Notes: a model not told the origin generated them from the letters alone. A DNA stretch of 52,398 nt from Methanosphaera sp. (GCA_017431845.1 JAFRKG010000149.1:1-52398), one strand, 5' to 3'; counted from the first letter of the stretch, positions 16,015 to 25,960 are shown. Program-made: numbers and translations.

Positions 16015-17673
16015 TTATAATGCAGGGTTAATTAAGTCACGTTCTCCGCTAGGCATGAATTCTCTAATTGCACCTTTTGCAATACATGCTCTTGGGTTAG
16101 CCCAATCGAATGTTAAGTTGTTGTCTGCAAATGCAACTTTGATTAATGGGTTAAGTGCAAATGCGTCTCCTCTTGCTGCGTGAGGTGCTTGAGCAATACC
16201 TGCATATTCAGGTTGGTGACCTACGTTCATTGCGTAGTTAGGGTAGTTAGGACCTCTTAATTCGTGGATGAGACCTTCGTCACTTCTTATGGATAAGGAG
16301 TTGGATGATCCACATTGATCTTGTAAGTCGTAACCGTAGAATCCTAATCTGCTGTGTCCTTCTTTGTGTAATAATTGACTTAAGTACCATCCGTTTACAC
16401 CTGCGTTAGAGTTAGCAGTTGCGAATGCTACTGAACAACCTGCACCTGCTGCAGCTACACATGCTCTTTGTGATCCACCGAAGTGGTCTTCGAGTGCTGC
16501 TGGGGTTTCGTATTGTTCTAATGCGTAAAGGGTTACTTCACTTGCAATGTCTCTTACTACTTCTGTTGAAGCTTCAGCTTGACATAATCCACCATAGTTT
16601 TTCTCTACATAGTCTTTACCGTAGTATACGAAGTCGTCTAAGATTTCGTCAGTGTATGCTGCTGTAGCATATTGTGTGAATCCTACACCACCAGACATGT
16701 ATGAACCTAACCATACTTGGTCGTATAATGGGGATGCTGCACCGATTACTTCTAATGAGATTTTTGCAGGGTCATCTGATACTCTGCTAGTTTGTACCAT
16801 ATCAGAAATTGCACCGAAGGTTACTCCTCCAGGTTCGTTAGGACCTCTTGCTCTTCTTGCTGGCATTGCACTAGCCATAGAGATTACGTCTGCGTGTTTT
16901 GCTGCGTATGAGAAATCTGCAATTGCTGCTTCTCCTGCACATAATTTGTATGCAGAGATGAAACTCATACCGATTTGCATAGCAGACCATCTTGAGGTGG
17001 TACCACCGTCACAAGCACGTACTACTAATGTAGGTACTCTTGATACTTGGTATGTTTTTTTACCTATGTATTTTTTGAGTTGTTCTGCTTGTTCTTCAGG
17101 GAATTCTTTGTTGATGTCGATTACGAATCTTGAATCTAATTGATCTACTAATTCGTCGTCACCAGAGAATACTTTTGCGTAGGAATCTACTACTAATCCT
17201 GGGTCTACTTCTACCATGTGTTCTTGTACTACTGCTCCTCCAGGGAGTGCGTGGTTGATTGTTTCTAAGTACTCGTTGATTGTTTCAGGAGTTACTTCTA
17301 CACCTAACCTTTGTTCAAGTACACCGTGAGCTGTATCCATACCTACGATAATTGTTCTTTTTATATCGTCTACTAATTGTTGGATAGCTGAGTTGTTACA
17401 GAAGTGAAGGTCGTCCCCTTCTACGTATGTGTCTGTTCCAGATACTTGGTATGCCATTAATTTTCTTTGTCCGAGAGGTACACCTATGTCTGGGTTGTAG
17501 AATGGTAATCCTCCACGAGCTTCCATAGCTTTTTCTGCTTGTTCATTAAATTCTCTTTTTCTTGCGGATTGTTCCCATCCACCATAGCAGTAATATTTAG
17601 TGTTTTGTTCTTCAGGGTCTTCATCAAATTTTTCTTGTAAAGCCTTTAAGAATAATTTTTTCTCATCTACCAT
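16015..17673 (-). CDS. mrtA: Methyl-coenzyme M reductase II, alpha subunit
   Basis: 552 residues, full-length MCR alpha. The sites that carry modified residues in MCR are present: YAAKHADV (N-methyl-His), [12 protein letters not shown] (5-methyl-Arg, target of Mmp10), [14 protein letters not shown] (Gln site, nickel F430 contact), [17 protein letters not shown] (thio-Gly and S-methyl-Cys regions). [13 protein letters not shown] and [16 protein letters not shown] are also diagnostic. It catalyses methyl-CoM + CoB to methane + heterodisulfide. Isoenzyme II is inferred from the B-D-G-A gene order without mcrC. It overlaps mrtG by one base (TAATG). The start has AGGTGG upstream. Confidence 0.95.
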   Translation of the reverse strand: MVDEKKLFLKALQEKFDEDPEEQNTKYYCYGGWEQSARKREFNEQAEKAMEARGGLPFYNPDIGVPLGQRKLMAYQVSGTDTYVEGDDLHFCNNSAIQQLVDDIKRTIIVGMDTAHGVLEQRLGVEVTPETINEYLETINHALPGGAVVQEHMVEVDPGLVVDSYAKVFSGDDELVDQLDSRFVIDINKEFPEEQAEQLKKYIGKKTYQVSRVPTLVVRACDGGTTSRWSAMQIGMSFISAYKLCAGEAAIADFSYAAKHADVISMASAMPARRARGPNEPGGVTFGAISDMVQTSRVSDDPAKISLEVIGAASPLYDQVWLGSYMSGGVGFTQYATAAYTDEILDDFVYYGKDYVEKNYGGLCQAEASTEVVRDIASEVTLYALEQYETPAALEDHFGGSQRACVAAAGAGCSVAFATANSNAGVNGWYLSQLLHKEGHSRLGFYGYDLQDQCGSSNSLSIRSDEGLIHELRGPNYPNYAMNVGHQPEYAGIAQAPHAARGDAFALNPLIKVAFADNNLTFDWANPRACIAKGAIREFMPSGERDLINPAL

Positions 17674-18470
17674 TAGTTACCACCTAATTTACTTTGTAAA
17701 TCGTCGTTGAATACATCTAAACCATATCCACCAGCAGTTCTTGCAAAGTGTACTTCTTCTACTACTTTAATAACTTCTGGGTCGTCTCTTAAACTTACGT
17801 TATCATATCTGTAAATAGTTGTGATTTCTTTAAGTTTGTCTTCTGGTAATGGTTCTCCTACTGATATAGGTTCGTCGAGTTCTACACCTACTTGGTTTTT
17901 TACGTATTTAACTACTCCTTCATCTTCATCATATACGTATCTTTGTAATGCGTCGAACATTAAACCGTTTTCATCGAGTCTTAATGAGTGACCGTGTACT
18001 GTTGCTCCTCTTAATCCAGTTTTTGCTGGGTCGAAGAATTCGGATTCCATTAATAATTTGGAAGTTTCTTCTAAGTCGGATTCTCTCATTTCTACTACTT
18101 GTCTTCCTGAGAGTGTACCTGTGTCTACTCCTCTGAATCTTCTCATGTATGATCTTGCTCTGTCGTATGGTTGAGCTGGTGCGTTATACATTGAGTCTGC
18201 GAATTGTACGTATCTTATACGAATTCCTTTTTTTGCTCCGTCGATTGGTTCTACGAAGTCTTTCATATCATCTGCTTCAAAGTCCATTTCATCGAGAGGT
18301 GGGTGTACTGTTTTGTAACCTTCCCCTGGGTTTCTGTGACTTAAAAGTTTTACTATATCGTCATCTGCAATACTTCTTAGTATTTCGAGTTCATAATCTG
18401 GGTTTAAGTGTTTTCTACGGTTTTCCGCAATTTTACTTTCCCCAGGATAAAATTGTACGTCATATGCCAT
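17673..18470 (-). CDS. mrtG: Methyl-coenzyme M reductase II, gamma subunit
   Basis: 265 residues, usual McrG size. It begins [21 protein letters not shown] and contains [44 protein letters not shown], the conserved core. Its C-terminal part ([18 protein letters not shown]) lines the active-site channel. It forms the alpha2beta2gamma2 enzyme with MrtA/MrtB. Six bases separate it from mrtD. Confidence 0.95.
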   Translation of the reverse strand: MAYDVQFYPGESKIAENRRKHLNPDYELEILRSIADDDIVKLLSHRNPGEGYKTVHPPLDEMDFEADDMKDFVEPIDGAKKGIRIRYVQFADSMYNAPAQPYDRARSYMRRFRGVDTGTLSGRQVVEMRESDLEETSKLLMESEFFDPAKTGLRGATVHGHSLRLDENGLMFDALQRYVYDEDEGVVKYVKNQVGVELDEPISVGEPLPEDKLKEITTIYRYDNVSLRDDPEVIKVVEEVHFARTAGGYGLDVFNDDLQSKLGGN

Positions 18471-18476
18471 TTACAA

Positions 18477-18983
18477 TCACCTGATATATCTAACAGTTTC
18501 TGATGATTTTGCGTTTGGATCTACTAATCCTATTAGTCTTGAATCTATTTTGTCTTCAAATCCTTCACCGTATTTCATGTAATCTGAAACGGAAGTTTGA
18601 GTTTTATTAAATATTCCAACTTTAATATCATAACCAAAGTTTAGAGTATTATCCAAAATTTCATCAGCCTTTTCTACAAAATCTTCAAGATTGTCTAATT
18701 GGACTGTTAAAATGATTTCACCAACAGAAACACGTAGTGGAACGTCGTTACCTTTTACGTTGATAGTTTTTCTATCTGTATGGTTAACTGGCAATCCCTT
18801 TGCTGGACCAAAGTTAACTATTGTAGGTAAGGATTCACCATTAAGTAATACTCTTAAAACTCCTTCCAACTGCAATATTTGGTTTAATATTTTTTCAGTT
18901 GTTGTTGGTTTTAATATCCTATATGGAAAAATTTTCACATCAGTTGCTTTAATGATATTTTGTTCTTCTACTTCTGCTGACAT
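18477..18983 (-). CDS. mrtD: Methyl-coenzyme M reductase operon protein D
   Basis: 168 residues of the McrD family: IFPYRILKPTTTEKILNQI near residue 18, GLPVNHTDRK and the C-terminal GLVDPNAKSSETVRYI. McrD is not part of the mature enzyme and is thought to act in assembly or activation of MCR. It lies between mrtB and mrtG as in all mrt operons. Confidence 0.9.
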   Translation of the reverse strand: MSAEVEEQNIIKATDVKIFPYRILKPTTTEKILNQILQLEGVLRVLLNGESLPTIVNFGPAKGLPVNHTDRKTINVKGNDVPLRVSVGEIILTVQLDNLEDFVEKADEILDNTLNFGYDIKVGIFNKTQTSVSDYMKYGEGFEDKIDSRLIGLVDPNAKSSETVRYIR

Positions 18984-18998
18984 TATTTAACATCCTAC

Positions 18999-20327
18999 TT
19001 AGATTTTATCTTTTATTTGACTTGCTCCTTCAGCAACATATTTTACTGGTTCTCTTAAATTGTCTACACTACCATATACTTCTCCAACTAAAGCAGATGT
19101 TGCTTCTACAGAGAACATTTGTGTACCTGAATCTAAGGACATTGCTGCTGTATCACATGGAATTGCGTATCCTTTACTGTGTCTTGTTACTACGTGGTTA
19201 CCGTTGAAGATACCTGGTCCTCCTCCACCGTATATACCGTGTGAGAAGAAACTCATACCTACACCTACACCCATTACTCTACCAAAGTCTACACCAGGTA
19301 AACCTGCTTCGTATTCGAGAATATCGTTGAAGTATAGGATGGATGATGCGATACCTTGTGCTGCTCTTGCTGCACCTACGTTTACGATAACGGAAGCTAC
19401 GAGACCTGCTGCTGCATATGCGTTCCATAATGCCCAGTCAACTGGTTCATATAATTTGTATCCGGAAGGTAATGTTTCTTTTACTTTGATTACTCCATCG
19501 TCTAATGCTCTTGCTAATAATGCTACTACTACATCTCCAAGAGTTCCTTTACCATTTTCTTTAACTAAATCGTAAACTAAGTTGTTTGCGTTTAATCCTT
19601 GGAATGCTAAACCTAATAAGTGGCTTCTTTCGAATGCACCTATTGCGTCACCCATTTCGAATGTTGCAGTTTGTTCAAGGATGGATGATAAAGCTACTGC
19701 GTTAAGAGTGTTTTTCTTAGTGATTGCTACTACGTGGTTAGCACCAATGTTTCTTAGGCTGTATCCTAAACCTTCAAGGTGAGTTGTTTGACCTAAAAGG
19801 GTTGTGATTGCTCCACCTAATTTTACGTTATGTGGGTATCCACCCATAGCAGCTGTTTTAATTTCTGATGCTTGATATTTGTTAATATCAAATGTATCAA
19901 GAATAGCTTGGATTAAAGCTGAACCTGTTGCTAATGGTGCTACAGAATAGTCACCAGAAACAGCTAATCTTTCTGATGGTACTTGTACTAATACTTGTTT
20001 TCCACCATTTAATAATTCAAGGTTGAAATCATCATCAGCGTCAACTTTTAACATTTTTGACATTTTGTCTGCAATTGCATCTGCATTTCCTACGATATCT
20101 AATTCTAATTCCCTACCAGGAATAAAGTTTGCTTTTCCACCGTAAGCACCGTTTGCTAATGATTTTTCTATTCCTGCAAGGTTTACAGCAACAGAACGCT
20201 TAATTTCTTGTATAATATTTTTAATTGTAGGGTTTACTACTGGACTAATTGCTTCTAGAGGTACTTGTTCTTCTAAAAGTTTTCCATCTACCCCATATAA
20301 ATCTATTTTGTCTTCATATGTTGGCAT
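18999..20327 (-). CDS. mrtB: Methyl-coenzyme M reductase II, beta subunit
   Basis: 442 residues, complete. It begins [29 protein letters not shown]. The C-terminal half carries YNFD-equivalent [47 protein letters not shown], the part that closes the channel and contacts coenzyme B. First gene of the operon, with AGAGGTG nine bases before ATG. Confidence 0.95.
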   Translation of the reverse strand: MPTYEDKIDLYGVDGKLLEEQVPLEAISPVVNPTIKNIIQEIKRSVAVNLAGIEKSLANGAYGGKANFIPGRELELDIVGNADAIADKMSKMLKVDADDDFNLELLNGGKQVLVQVPSERLAVSGDYSVAPLATGSALIQAILDTFDINKYQASEIKTAAMGGYPHNVKLGGAITTLLGQTTHLEGLGYSLRNIGANHVVAITKKNTLNAVALSSILEQTATFEMGDAIGAFERSHLLGLAFQGLNANNLVYDLVKENGKGTLGDVVVALLARALDDGVIKVKETLPSGYKLYEPVDWALWNAYAAAGLVASVIVNVGAARAAQGIASSILYFNDILEYEAGLPGVDFGRVMGVGVGMSFFSHGIYGGGGPGIFNGNHVVTRHSKGYAIPCDTAAMSLDSGTQMFSVEATSALVGEVYGSVDNLREPVKYVAEGASQIKDKI

Positions 20328-20387
20328 TTATATGTACACCTCTTAAAAAGTATATTCATTAAGAAATGAAATTATCATATTCATTCC

Positions 20388-20400
20388 GGGTTATAATTTT
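20388..20400 (-). promoter_or_regulatory. Putative BRE/TATA promoter of mrtBDGA
   Basis: The minus strand reads GAAAAATTATAACC: a purine-rich BRE-like run and TATA-like core about 65 nt upstream of mrtB. This predicts a start near 20365 and a short leader containing AGAGGTG. Confidence 0.4.
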
Positions 20401-20917
20401 TCTTATTTTCCTTTTCACATTACTTAATATTGTAAATATTCAACAATATTTAGTTGGTAAAAATATTGATGAACCAGTACTGAGTAATACGTGTTTTTAT
20501 GCATACGCATAGTGAAAAAGATTAGCGATTTACTTTAATAAGAAAAAAATATGTCCCTCCAACTATCTAAAAATACATTTCCATAATTGTGTTCAAATAT
20601 TTATACAAAAGAACACTCCAAAGGAGTAATTTAACCGTTTATAGTACGTTTATTAGAGTAATACAAATATAAACATTACTTTGAATATTTTGTATACTAG
20701 TTTTCTATTTGTAATAAATATTCTTACATTTGAAATATATAATAAAATAAACATATAAATGTTTTCAAATTTTAATTAAAAAAAATAAAGTAATTATAGA
20801 AAAAATAGAGTATTAAATTTTATAATAATTATTAAAAATATTTAGTTTATCCTAAAAATTATGGTATTCTTAGTTTGAAAAAAAATAATTAATAATTAAT
20901 AGTAGAATAATAAAATT
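20401..20917. other. mrt upstream region with several short palindromes
   Basis: About 500 bases without a gene. Visible elements: CAATATTT/AAATATTG (20444-20451, 20461-20468), CAGTACTG (20475-20482), TATGC-ATAC-GCATA (20498-20511) and ACTCC-AAA-GGAGT (20615-20627). The mrt isoenzyme is regulated by hydrogen supply in Methanothermobacter, so some may be operators. None matches a site I can name. Confidence 0.35.
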
Positions 20918-20929
20918 GTGGAGAAAAAA

Positions 20930-21853
20930 ATGATAAAAAATATTCTAGAAAATATTGATAATAACGAAATTAATCTTGAAGATATCAGTTACTTGTGGAA
21001 TGAAAAGAATGAAAATAATAAGAAATTAATAATTAATCATATACAAGAAAACCTAAATGATTTCAAAATCACATATGAAGGCAATATTTATTATCCAACT
21101 ATTTATAAGATTGAAGATAATTGTCCAACATGTGGTTATAGGACACCGATTTCAAGACAGAAATATACGGAAGAATTTATAGTTAAAAATATTGAATATA
21201 AATTAAACGGAATATCAAATTATAATTTCAGTGGTATTAATTTTTAAAATAAAGATATTACTGGATTAAGAGAGTTATTTATAATTTTAAATTACTTAGA
21301 ACATTTAAATTTAAATATTAATGTTGCATTATCAAATTATGATAATTTAAAATATTTGAAAAAATATGAGTTGAATTCAATAATTTACAATCCACTCGAT
21401 TTTTCATATAAAGATAATAATGATAATAATGATAATTTTAATAGCAAGTATGAAGAACAAGTAATCAGATACATTAAAGAAAATATGAGTATTAAGGTTA
21501 CATATGTATTAACTTTAAAATATAATGAAAGTCATCATGATATCTTCAACATAATTGAAAGAATAAAAAAATTAAATGTTGACTATATAGAAATAAGAGG
21601 TTTTGATCCATTTGTAGATTCACCCGAGGAATACAACCCTCAATATTCAAAAGAATTTATATTAAAAATAATTATTTTATTGAGATTATATTTACCAAAT
21701 GTTGAATTAAAAATACAATATGCAACAAATGAGAACAACTATTTAGAAGATTATATCAAACTTGGTATAAATACGATTACTGGAATTTATACAAATAATA
21801 TGGGCAAAAAATTAGAAAATATTGATAAAATACAGGAATTAGAAAAAAAGTAA
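20930..21853 (+). pseudogene. ORF interrupted by one in-frame TAA (possible radical-SAM-like protein)
   Basis: Two open segments (to 21247 and from 21248) lie in one frame, separated only by TAA at 21245-21247. Read through, the product is about 307 residues. The first part contains NCPTCGYRTPISRQKYTEEFI near residue 70, then YNFSGINF. The second part has repeated strand-helix units (LNINVALSNYDNLKYL, VTYVLTLKYN, YIEIRGFDPFVDSPEEY, VELKIQYATNENNY), as in a biotin-synthase/radical-SAM-like barrel. No complete CxxxCxxC is visible, so the family is a guess. The start at ATG 20930 has GGAG six bases upstream. It lies between mrtB and mvhA, where mvhB is found in relatives. Confidence 0.5.
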
Positions 21854-21875
21854 TACTTTTTAATAAAAAAGTATT
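21852..21875 (+). terminator. Hairpin terminator after the interrupted ORF
   Basis: Perfect 10-bp arms AATACTTTTT and AAAAAGTATT with a 4-nt loop, overlapping the stop codon. On the other strand it is equally stable, so it may work both ways. Confidence 0.5.
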
Positions 21876-22402
21876 TATCCTACCACATACATAATAATAA
21901 TTGTAGAAGGTAATAAAAAAATTAAAAAAAGTATGATATTATGTTCTACAATCTAATCTTAAAATGTATAAACTAAAAAATTAATTCATTTCCCCCTATT
22001 AGAAAAACTCCAAAAATAAATAATTTAAAAATCTCAAAAAATACATCACTACATTAAGAAAAGTAAAAAATCATAAATGTAGAAAAAATGTGTTAAACAC
22101 AATTGTATAAACCTTAATGAAGAAAAAAAATTGACTTAAAAAGATAATCCAAAGTCAAAAATTTCTTTAAAAGAGAAAGTGTTCAAGTAAAATCAACTAT
22201 TTGTAATGAAAAAGGAAAGAATTATTTTTATATAATTCTTATTTAATTATTTTTTTTGAACCATACTAATTTTAAAAACAAAAAATAACTATAATAAAAA
22301 ATCAAAATCCATTAATACTTATTAAAAACCGAATAAAAATAAGATAATCAAAAAACAACTCTGAAAAAAAAATGTTTCATAATAAAAATAGACTTTATAA
22401 AA
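21876..22402. other. A-rich intergenic region, no gene seen
   Basis: About 530 bases of very A/T-rich DNA between the interrupted ORF and the mvh terminator. All six frames are closed at short intervals and no relic of mvhB is readable. Confidence 0.5.
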
Positions 22403-22452
22403 TAAAAAAAAGCATAGTAAACATTAGTCAAGTATAAAACTCATACTATGCT
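22403..22452 (-). terminator. Hairpin plus T-run downstream of mvhA
   Basis: On the minus strand AGCATAGTA (complement of 22444-22452) pairs perfectly with TACTATGCT (complement of 22411-22419), and the 3' arm runs straight into T8. The 24-nt loop contains a second, competing stem. This looks like a bacterial-style intrinsic terminator, less common in archaea. A further small hairpin (ATCTTC/GAAGAT, 22551-22566) lies nearer the mvhA stop. Confidence 0.5.
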
Positions 22453-22586
22453 ACTATGTCCCTAAAGTATTATTTTAGTCAAAAAATAACATAAAGATGA
22501 ATACATCATCAAAAAATGAATGATTGAAGAAGAACTTCAAATCATCATTGATCTTCGATAGAAGATTTGTACTTATTTTAGTTTAT

Positions 22587-24020
22587 TTATATTTTTTTAA
22601 CTAAGTTACCCATATGATCATATACTTCAACAGTGGATAATCTCATTTGAGTATCTAATTGGTGAGTTGCACATGATAAACATGGGTCGTATGCACGGAT
22701 AACCATTTCCATTAAGTTGAATATTTTATCATCTACTTCTACACCAGGTTTTATGTAAGTGTTTGCAACTTGTTGAATACCCATTTCCATAGCTGGGTTG
22801 TTTTGTACTGTAGCTACTACGATGTTTGCTTCAGTTACTAAACCGTTTTCATCTGTTTTGTAGTGGTGAGTTAATGTTCCTCTTGATGCTTCAACTATAC
22901 CTACACCTTCACCGGTGATTTGGCTTCTGTCGATAGCTCCAGGACGTTTTTCTCCACTTAAGTCTCCTTCAAGACCGTCAACTGCTAATTCTGCAGATGC
23001 GATTAATTCGATGAGTCTTGCTGGGTGGAATAATAATGTTTCTTGTGGACATTGACCAAATGTTGCTCTGAAGTCGTCTAATAATTTTTGAGATTCAGGT
23101 GCTTCATCTGGCATTTTTTTACATGCGTTTAATCTTGATAAAGGAGCTACTCTGTATACACCTTCAGGGTATCCGATATCTTTGATGTAAGGGAATTTTA
23201 ACCAGGAGTATGGTTTTACGCCTTCTGCTATGTAGTCTGTGTAATCTTGTGGTGCAAATTCAGCATATTCTGCTCCTTGTTTGTCAACCATTCTTACATT
23301 ACCGTTGTACATGTCCCAACTACCATCTTTTTTACTTACTAAACCAGTGTGGTAAGTTTCAACATAACCTAATGTTTTGATTAAGTCCATGTTTTCTTCA
23401 AAGATAGGTTGTGCTGCATTCCATGTATCCCATGAAAGTTCAAGACATTCTTTTGCTTTTGCTAAGTTGTCTTTTTGTTCTTCATCGGTTAATTCTGTGG
23501 TAATTCCACCAGGTGTGTTTGATACTTGGTGAATTGGTCTTCCACCGATAGCAGTTACAATATCTTGTGCATTTCTTCTTAATGCTAATGCTTTTTTAGC
23601 TAATTCAGGATAGTCTTTAATTATTTGGAATACGTTTCTAGTTTTTCTGTCTTTTCCACCGATGAAATCAGGTGCAGATAAGAAGTAGAAACTTAATGTG
23701 TGAGAGTGTATAACTGATGCCCAGTTCATGATTTCTCTCATTTTGTATGCTGCTGGAAGTATTTCATCATCGTTGTAACCAAATACTTGGTCACATGCTT
23801 TAGCTGCAGCTAAGTGGTGTTGTACATCACAGATACCACAGATTCTAGGTACGATTCTTGGTACTTCTTCGATTGGTCTTCCTTGTAAGAATTTTTCAAA
23901 TCCTCTGAATTCCATTACGTGTAATTTAGTATCTTTTACGTTTCCTTCTTCATCAAGGTCTACTGTAATTTTTGCGTGACCTTCAATCCTGGTTACAGGT
24001 TCTAATGTTAATTCTACCAT
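22587..24020 (-). CDS. mvhA: F420-non-reducing [NiFe]-hydrogenase, large subunit
   Basis: 477 residues. Nickel ligands are in [12 protein letters not shown] near residue 60 and DPCLSCATH near 450. A 24-residue tail after that His would be cleaved by the maturation protease. The N-terminal RIEGHA motif is typical. With MvhG and MvhD it takes electrons from H2 to heterodisulfide reductase in flavin-based bifurcation. GGAGG lies upstream of the ATG. All ligand positions use ordinary Cys codons (no selenocysteine). Last gene of mvhDGA; the polyferredoxin gene mvhB that usually follows is absent. Confidence 0.95.
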   Translation of the reverse strand: MVELTLEPVTRIEGHAKITVDLDEEGNVKDTKLHVMEFRGFEKFLQGRPIEEVPRIVPRICGICDVQHHLAAAKACDQVFGYNDDEILPAAYKMREIMNWASVIHSHTLSFYFLSAPDFIGGKDRKTRNVFQIIKDYPELAKKALALRRNAQDIVTAIGGRPIHQVSNTPGGITTELTDEEQKDNLAKAKECLELSWDTWNAAQPIFEENMDLIKTLGYVETYHTGLVSKKDGSWDMYNGNVRMVDKQGAEYAEFAPQDYTDYIAEGVKPYSWLKFPYIKDIGYPEGVYRVAPLSRLNACKKMPDEAPESQKLLDDFRATFGQCPQETLLFHPARLIELIASAELAVDGLEGDLSGEKRPGAIDRSQITGEGVGIVEASRGTLTHHYKTDENGLVTEANIVVATVQNNPAMEMGIQQVANTYIKPGVEVDDKIFNLMEMVIRAYDPCLSCATHQLDTQMRLSTVEVYDHMGNLVKKI

Positions 24021-24040
24021 TTATTTTAGCCTCCTACAAT

Positions 24041-24958
24041 CTAATCTCTAAGTTTTAATGGGATTAAAGCTGCTGGTAATGTGTATGTGTAGAATGTTCC
24101 TACAATATCTTCTACTTGGTTAGCAACTTCTTCAGGGTCGATTTCTTTATCGTTTTCTACACCGAAGTCAGATCCTATAGCACTTATCATTTTTGCTCCA
24201 GCATCTAATACTTTGTCGGTAGGACCATAACATCCTCTACATGGAGTGTCTACTGATGGACATTGTGCTCCACATAATGGTCTTGTTGCAGGACCTAAAC
24301 AAATTATTCCTTGAGGTACTAAACATAAGTCTTTGTCGGTTGGTCCAACTTCCCAAGGTCTTTTGATGGTGTCCATTGCCATACCCGTAGGTGGTTTTTC
24401 TCTTTCACATACGTCACATAAGTTGTTATCAGGGATTTCTGGAGTTTCTCCTTTAACTAATGCAATGAGTACTTGTGCGATTACGTCGGATTTTGGTGGA
24501 CATCCAGGTAATGCTGCGTCTACTTTAATTACATCACTTAATGGTCTTACTCTGCTTTCTAAGTGAGGTACTGCTTCGTTTGGTATGATTCCATCTGGGT
24601 TAACTGTTGAGCATGAGTTTATGTATGCTTCTGTTGTTAATTCGTCGTTGGTGTGTAAGTTTCCAAGTCCTGGAACTCCTCCGAATTCTGCACATGATCC
24701 GTATGCTACTACAAAATCAGCTTTTTCTCTTAATACTTCAGCTAATTCTTTGTTTTCGTCGTTACGGATTCCACCTTCGATTAATATGATGTCCATTTCT
24801 GGAATTTCATCGTATTTTGTATCCATAAGTACAGGACTGAATTCGAATTCTGCAACTTCTAATACATCTAATAATAATTCGTGTAAATCTGTAAATGCAA
24901 TGTGACATCCAGAACATCCACCGAGCCACATAGTTCCTATTCTTTTTTTATCTGCCAT
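24041..24958 (-). CDS. mvhG: F420-non-reducing [NiFe]-hydrogenase, small subunit
   Basis: 305 residues with the small-subunit Fe-S Cys pattern: WLGGCSGCHIAF near residue 12, GSCAEFGG near 92, LPGCPPK near 150, and the C-terminal group ICLGPATRPLCGAQCPSVDTPCRGCYG near 220-245. It relays electrons from the NiFe site through three clusters to MvhD. Four bases after mvhD, GGGGGAAT upstream. Confidence 0.95.
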   Translation of the reverse strand: MADKKRIGTMWLGGCSGCHIAFTDLHELLLDVLEVAEFEFSPVLMDTKYDEIPEMDIILIEGGIRNDENKELAEVLREKADFVVAYGSCAEFGGVPGLGNLHTNDELTTEAYINSCSTVNPDGIIPNEAVPHLESRVRPLSDVIKVDAALPGCPPKSDVIAQVLIALVKGETPEIPDNNLCDVCEREKPPTGMAMDTIKRPWEVGPTDKDLCLVPQGIICLGPATRPLCGAQCPSVDTPCRGCYGPTDKVLDAGAKMISAIGSDFGVENDKEIDPEEVANQVEDIVGTFYTYTLPAALIPLKLRD

Positions 24959-24962
24959 GTAC

Positions 24963-25391
24963 TTATTCCCCCTCTGCTAATTGTGCTTTTAGTGGTGAAG
25001 GACCTAATTCTTCAATTTCTGCAGTTACTCTTCTAATGGTACTTGCGAATTTTTCTCCTTCTGAAGCTGAAATCCAGTCGTGTTGTACTCTTTGTTTTTC
25101 GATTCCGAGTTCATCTAATAATCTGTAGATTAATCTCATTCTTCTATCGAATTTGTAGTTACCTGCATCGTAGTGGCAGTCTCCCATGTGACATCCACCG
25201 ATAAATACTCCGTCTGCTCCTTCTCTTAGAGCTTTGAGTATGAATTGAGGTTCAATTCTTCCAGAGCACATTACTCTGATCATTCTTATGTTAGGTGGGT
25301 ATTGCATTCTTGATGTTCCTGCAGTATCTGCTCCACCGTAACAGCACCAGTTACAACTGAAAACGATTATTTTAATATCGTCGTTAGCCAT
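24963..25391 (-). CDS. mvhD: Hydrogenase delta subunit (MvhD, [2Fe-2S] linker to Hdr)
   Basis: 142 residues from ATG 25391 ([22 protein letters not shown]), preceded by GGAGGAAAAATA; the ORF extends to 25439 without support. Conserved Cys are in [18 protein letters not shown] and GCHMGDCHY, which bind the cluster linking hydrogenase to HdrA. First gene of mvhDGA. Confidence 0.93.
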   Translation of the reverse strand: MANDDIKIIVFSCNWCCYGGADTAGTSRMQYPPNIRMIRVMCSGRIEPQFILKALREGADGVFIGGCHMGDCHYDAGNYKFDRRMRLIYRLLDELGIEKQRVQHDWISASEGEKFASTIRRVTAEIEELGPSPLKAQLAEGE

Positions 25392-25518
25392 TATTTTTCC
25401 TCCTATTATAAAAACATGATTATTTAACTTAATAACCATTTAAAATTCTAAATGATTTGACATTTAAATTTAATAATTTAAACACGTGTTATTGTACTAT
25501 TAAACATAACGTCTTTGA

Positions 25519-25530
25519 GTACAATTGTAC
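25519..25530. promoter_or_regulatory. Perfect 12-nt palindrome GTACAATTGTAC in the mvh promoter region
   Basis: Perfect dyad, with further TTGTAC/ATGTAC half sites at 25492-25497 and 25545-25550. It lies just downstream of a TATATAA-like box (25556-25563, minus strand), so it would cover the predicted mvh transcription start. This position suits a repressor operator; the protein is unknown. Confidence 0.4.
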
Positions 25531-25555
25531 AATTAACTAAAATAATGTACAGTTA

Positions 25556-25563
25556 TTATATAA
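25556..25563 (-). promoter_or_regulatory. Putative TATA box of mvhDGA
   Basis: TTATATAA on the minus strand, about 170 bases upstream of mvhD. A perfect 19-nt dyad (CTTTATTAT-T-ATAATAAAG, 25564-25582) lies immediately upstream of it. A leader of about 140 nt would follow. Confidence 0.3.
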
Positions 25564-25759
25564 CTTTATTATTATAATAAAGGTTATTTTATAGGAAAAA
25601 CCGTTAAGTTTAAATATGATGAATGTAATTTTTTTGTTTTTTTGTGAAAATATTTGGATTAATGTTAATCTAAATAATTTTTGTTAAGGCTTATTTGGGT
25701 TATTGAGGCTTTTTCCTATTTTTTTGATTTTTTATTTTTTTGTTGAAAAATGTTGAAAA

Positions 25760-25777
25760 CTTTAGGTTAACCTAAAG
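25760..25777. promoter_or_regulatory. Perfect 18-nt palindrome resembling a DtxR/IdeR iron box, upstream of sufCB
   Basis: CTTTAGGTTAACCTAAAG is a perfect dyad containing TTAGGTTAACCTAA. This is very close to the half sites of DtxR/IdeR-family operators (TTAGGTTAG-CTAACCTAA). A weaker dyad GATTAA-TG-TTAATC lies 90 bases upstream (25657-25670). It sits about 30-50 bases upstream of a TATA-like box for sufCB. Iron-dependent control of Fe-S assembly is a reasonable inference. Confidence 0.5.
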
Positions 25778-25808
25778 AAAATATCATGATTTAACATGAA
25801 AATATACT

Positions 25809-25818
25809 GTATAAATAT
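25809..25818 (+). promoter_or_regulatory. Putative TATA box of sufCB
   Basis: GTATAAATAT; the predicted start about 25 nt downstream (near 25838) falls at the centre of the 28-nt palindrome that follows, leaving a leader of about 120 nt. Confidence 0.35.
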
Positions 25819-25825
25819 AGAAATA

Positions 25826-25853
25826 ATTAACAATGTTATATAACAGTGTTAAT
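25826..25853. promoter_or_regulatory. 28-nt near-perfect palindrome at the predicted sufCB start site
   Basis: Arms ATTAACA (25826-25832) and TGTTAAT (25847-25853) flank the perfect inner dyad TGTTATATAACA (25834-25845). Thirteen of 14 base pairs match. It could be a repressor operator over the start site or a leader hairpin. Confidence 0.45.
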
Positions 25854-25960
25854 ACAACATTTAAAAGATATCAATACTAAAAATAATAACAACAAAGATA
25901 AAGCTTTTTTATATTTTAATAAAAAATATAATTATTTTAAATTATAGTTTTGGTGATGAA

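Noticed and set aside
21245-21247. In-frame stop as pyrrolysine or selenocysteine recoding
   Set aside because: The codon is TAA, whereas pyrrolysine uses TAG and selenocysteine TGA; no recoding is supported.
22587-25391. Selenocysteine in the Mvh hydrogenase
   Set aside because: All metal-ligand Cys positions in MvhA, MvhG and MvhD are ordinary Cys codons and no ORF is interrupted by TGA.
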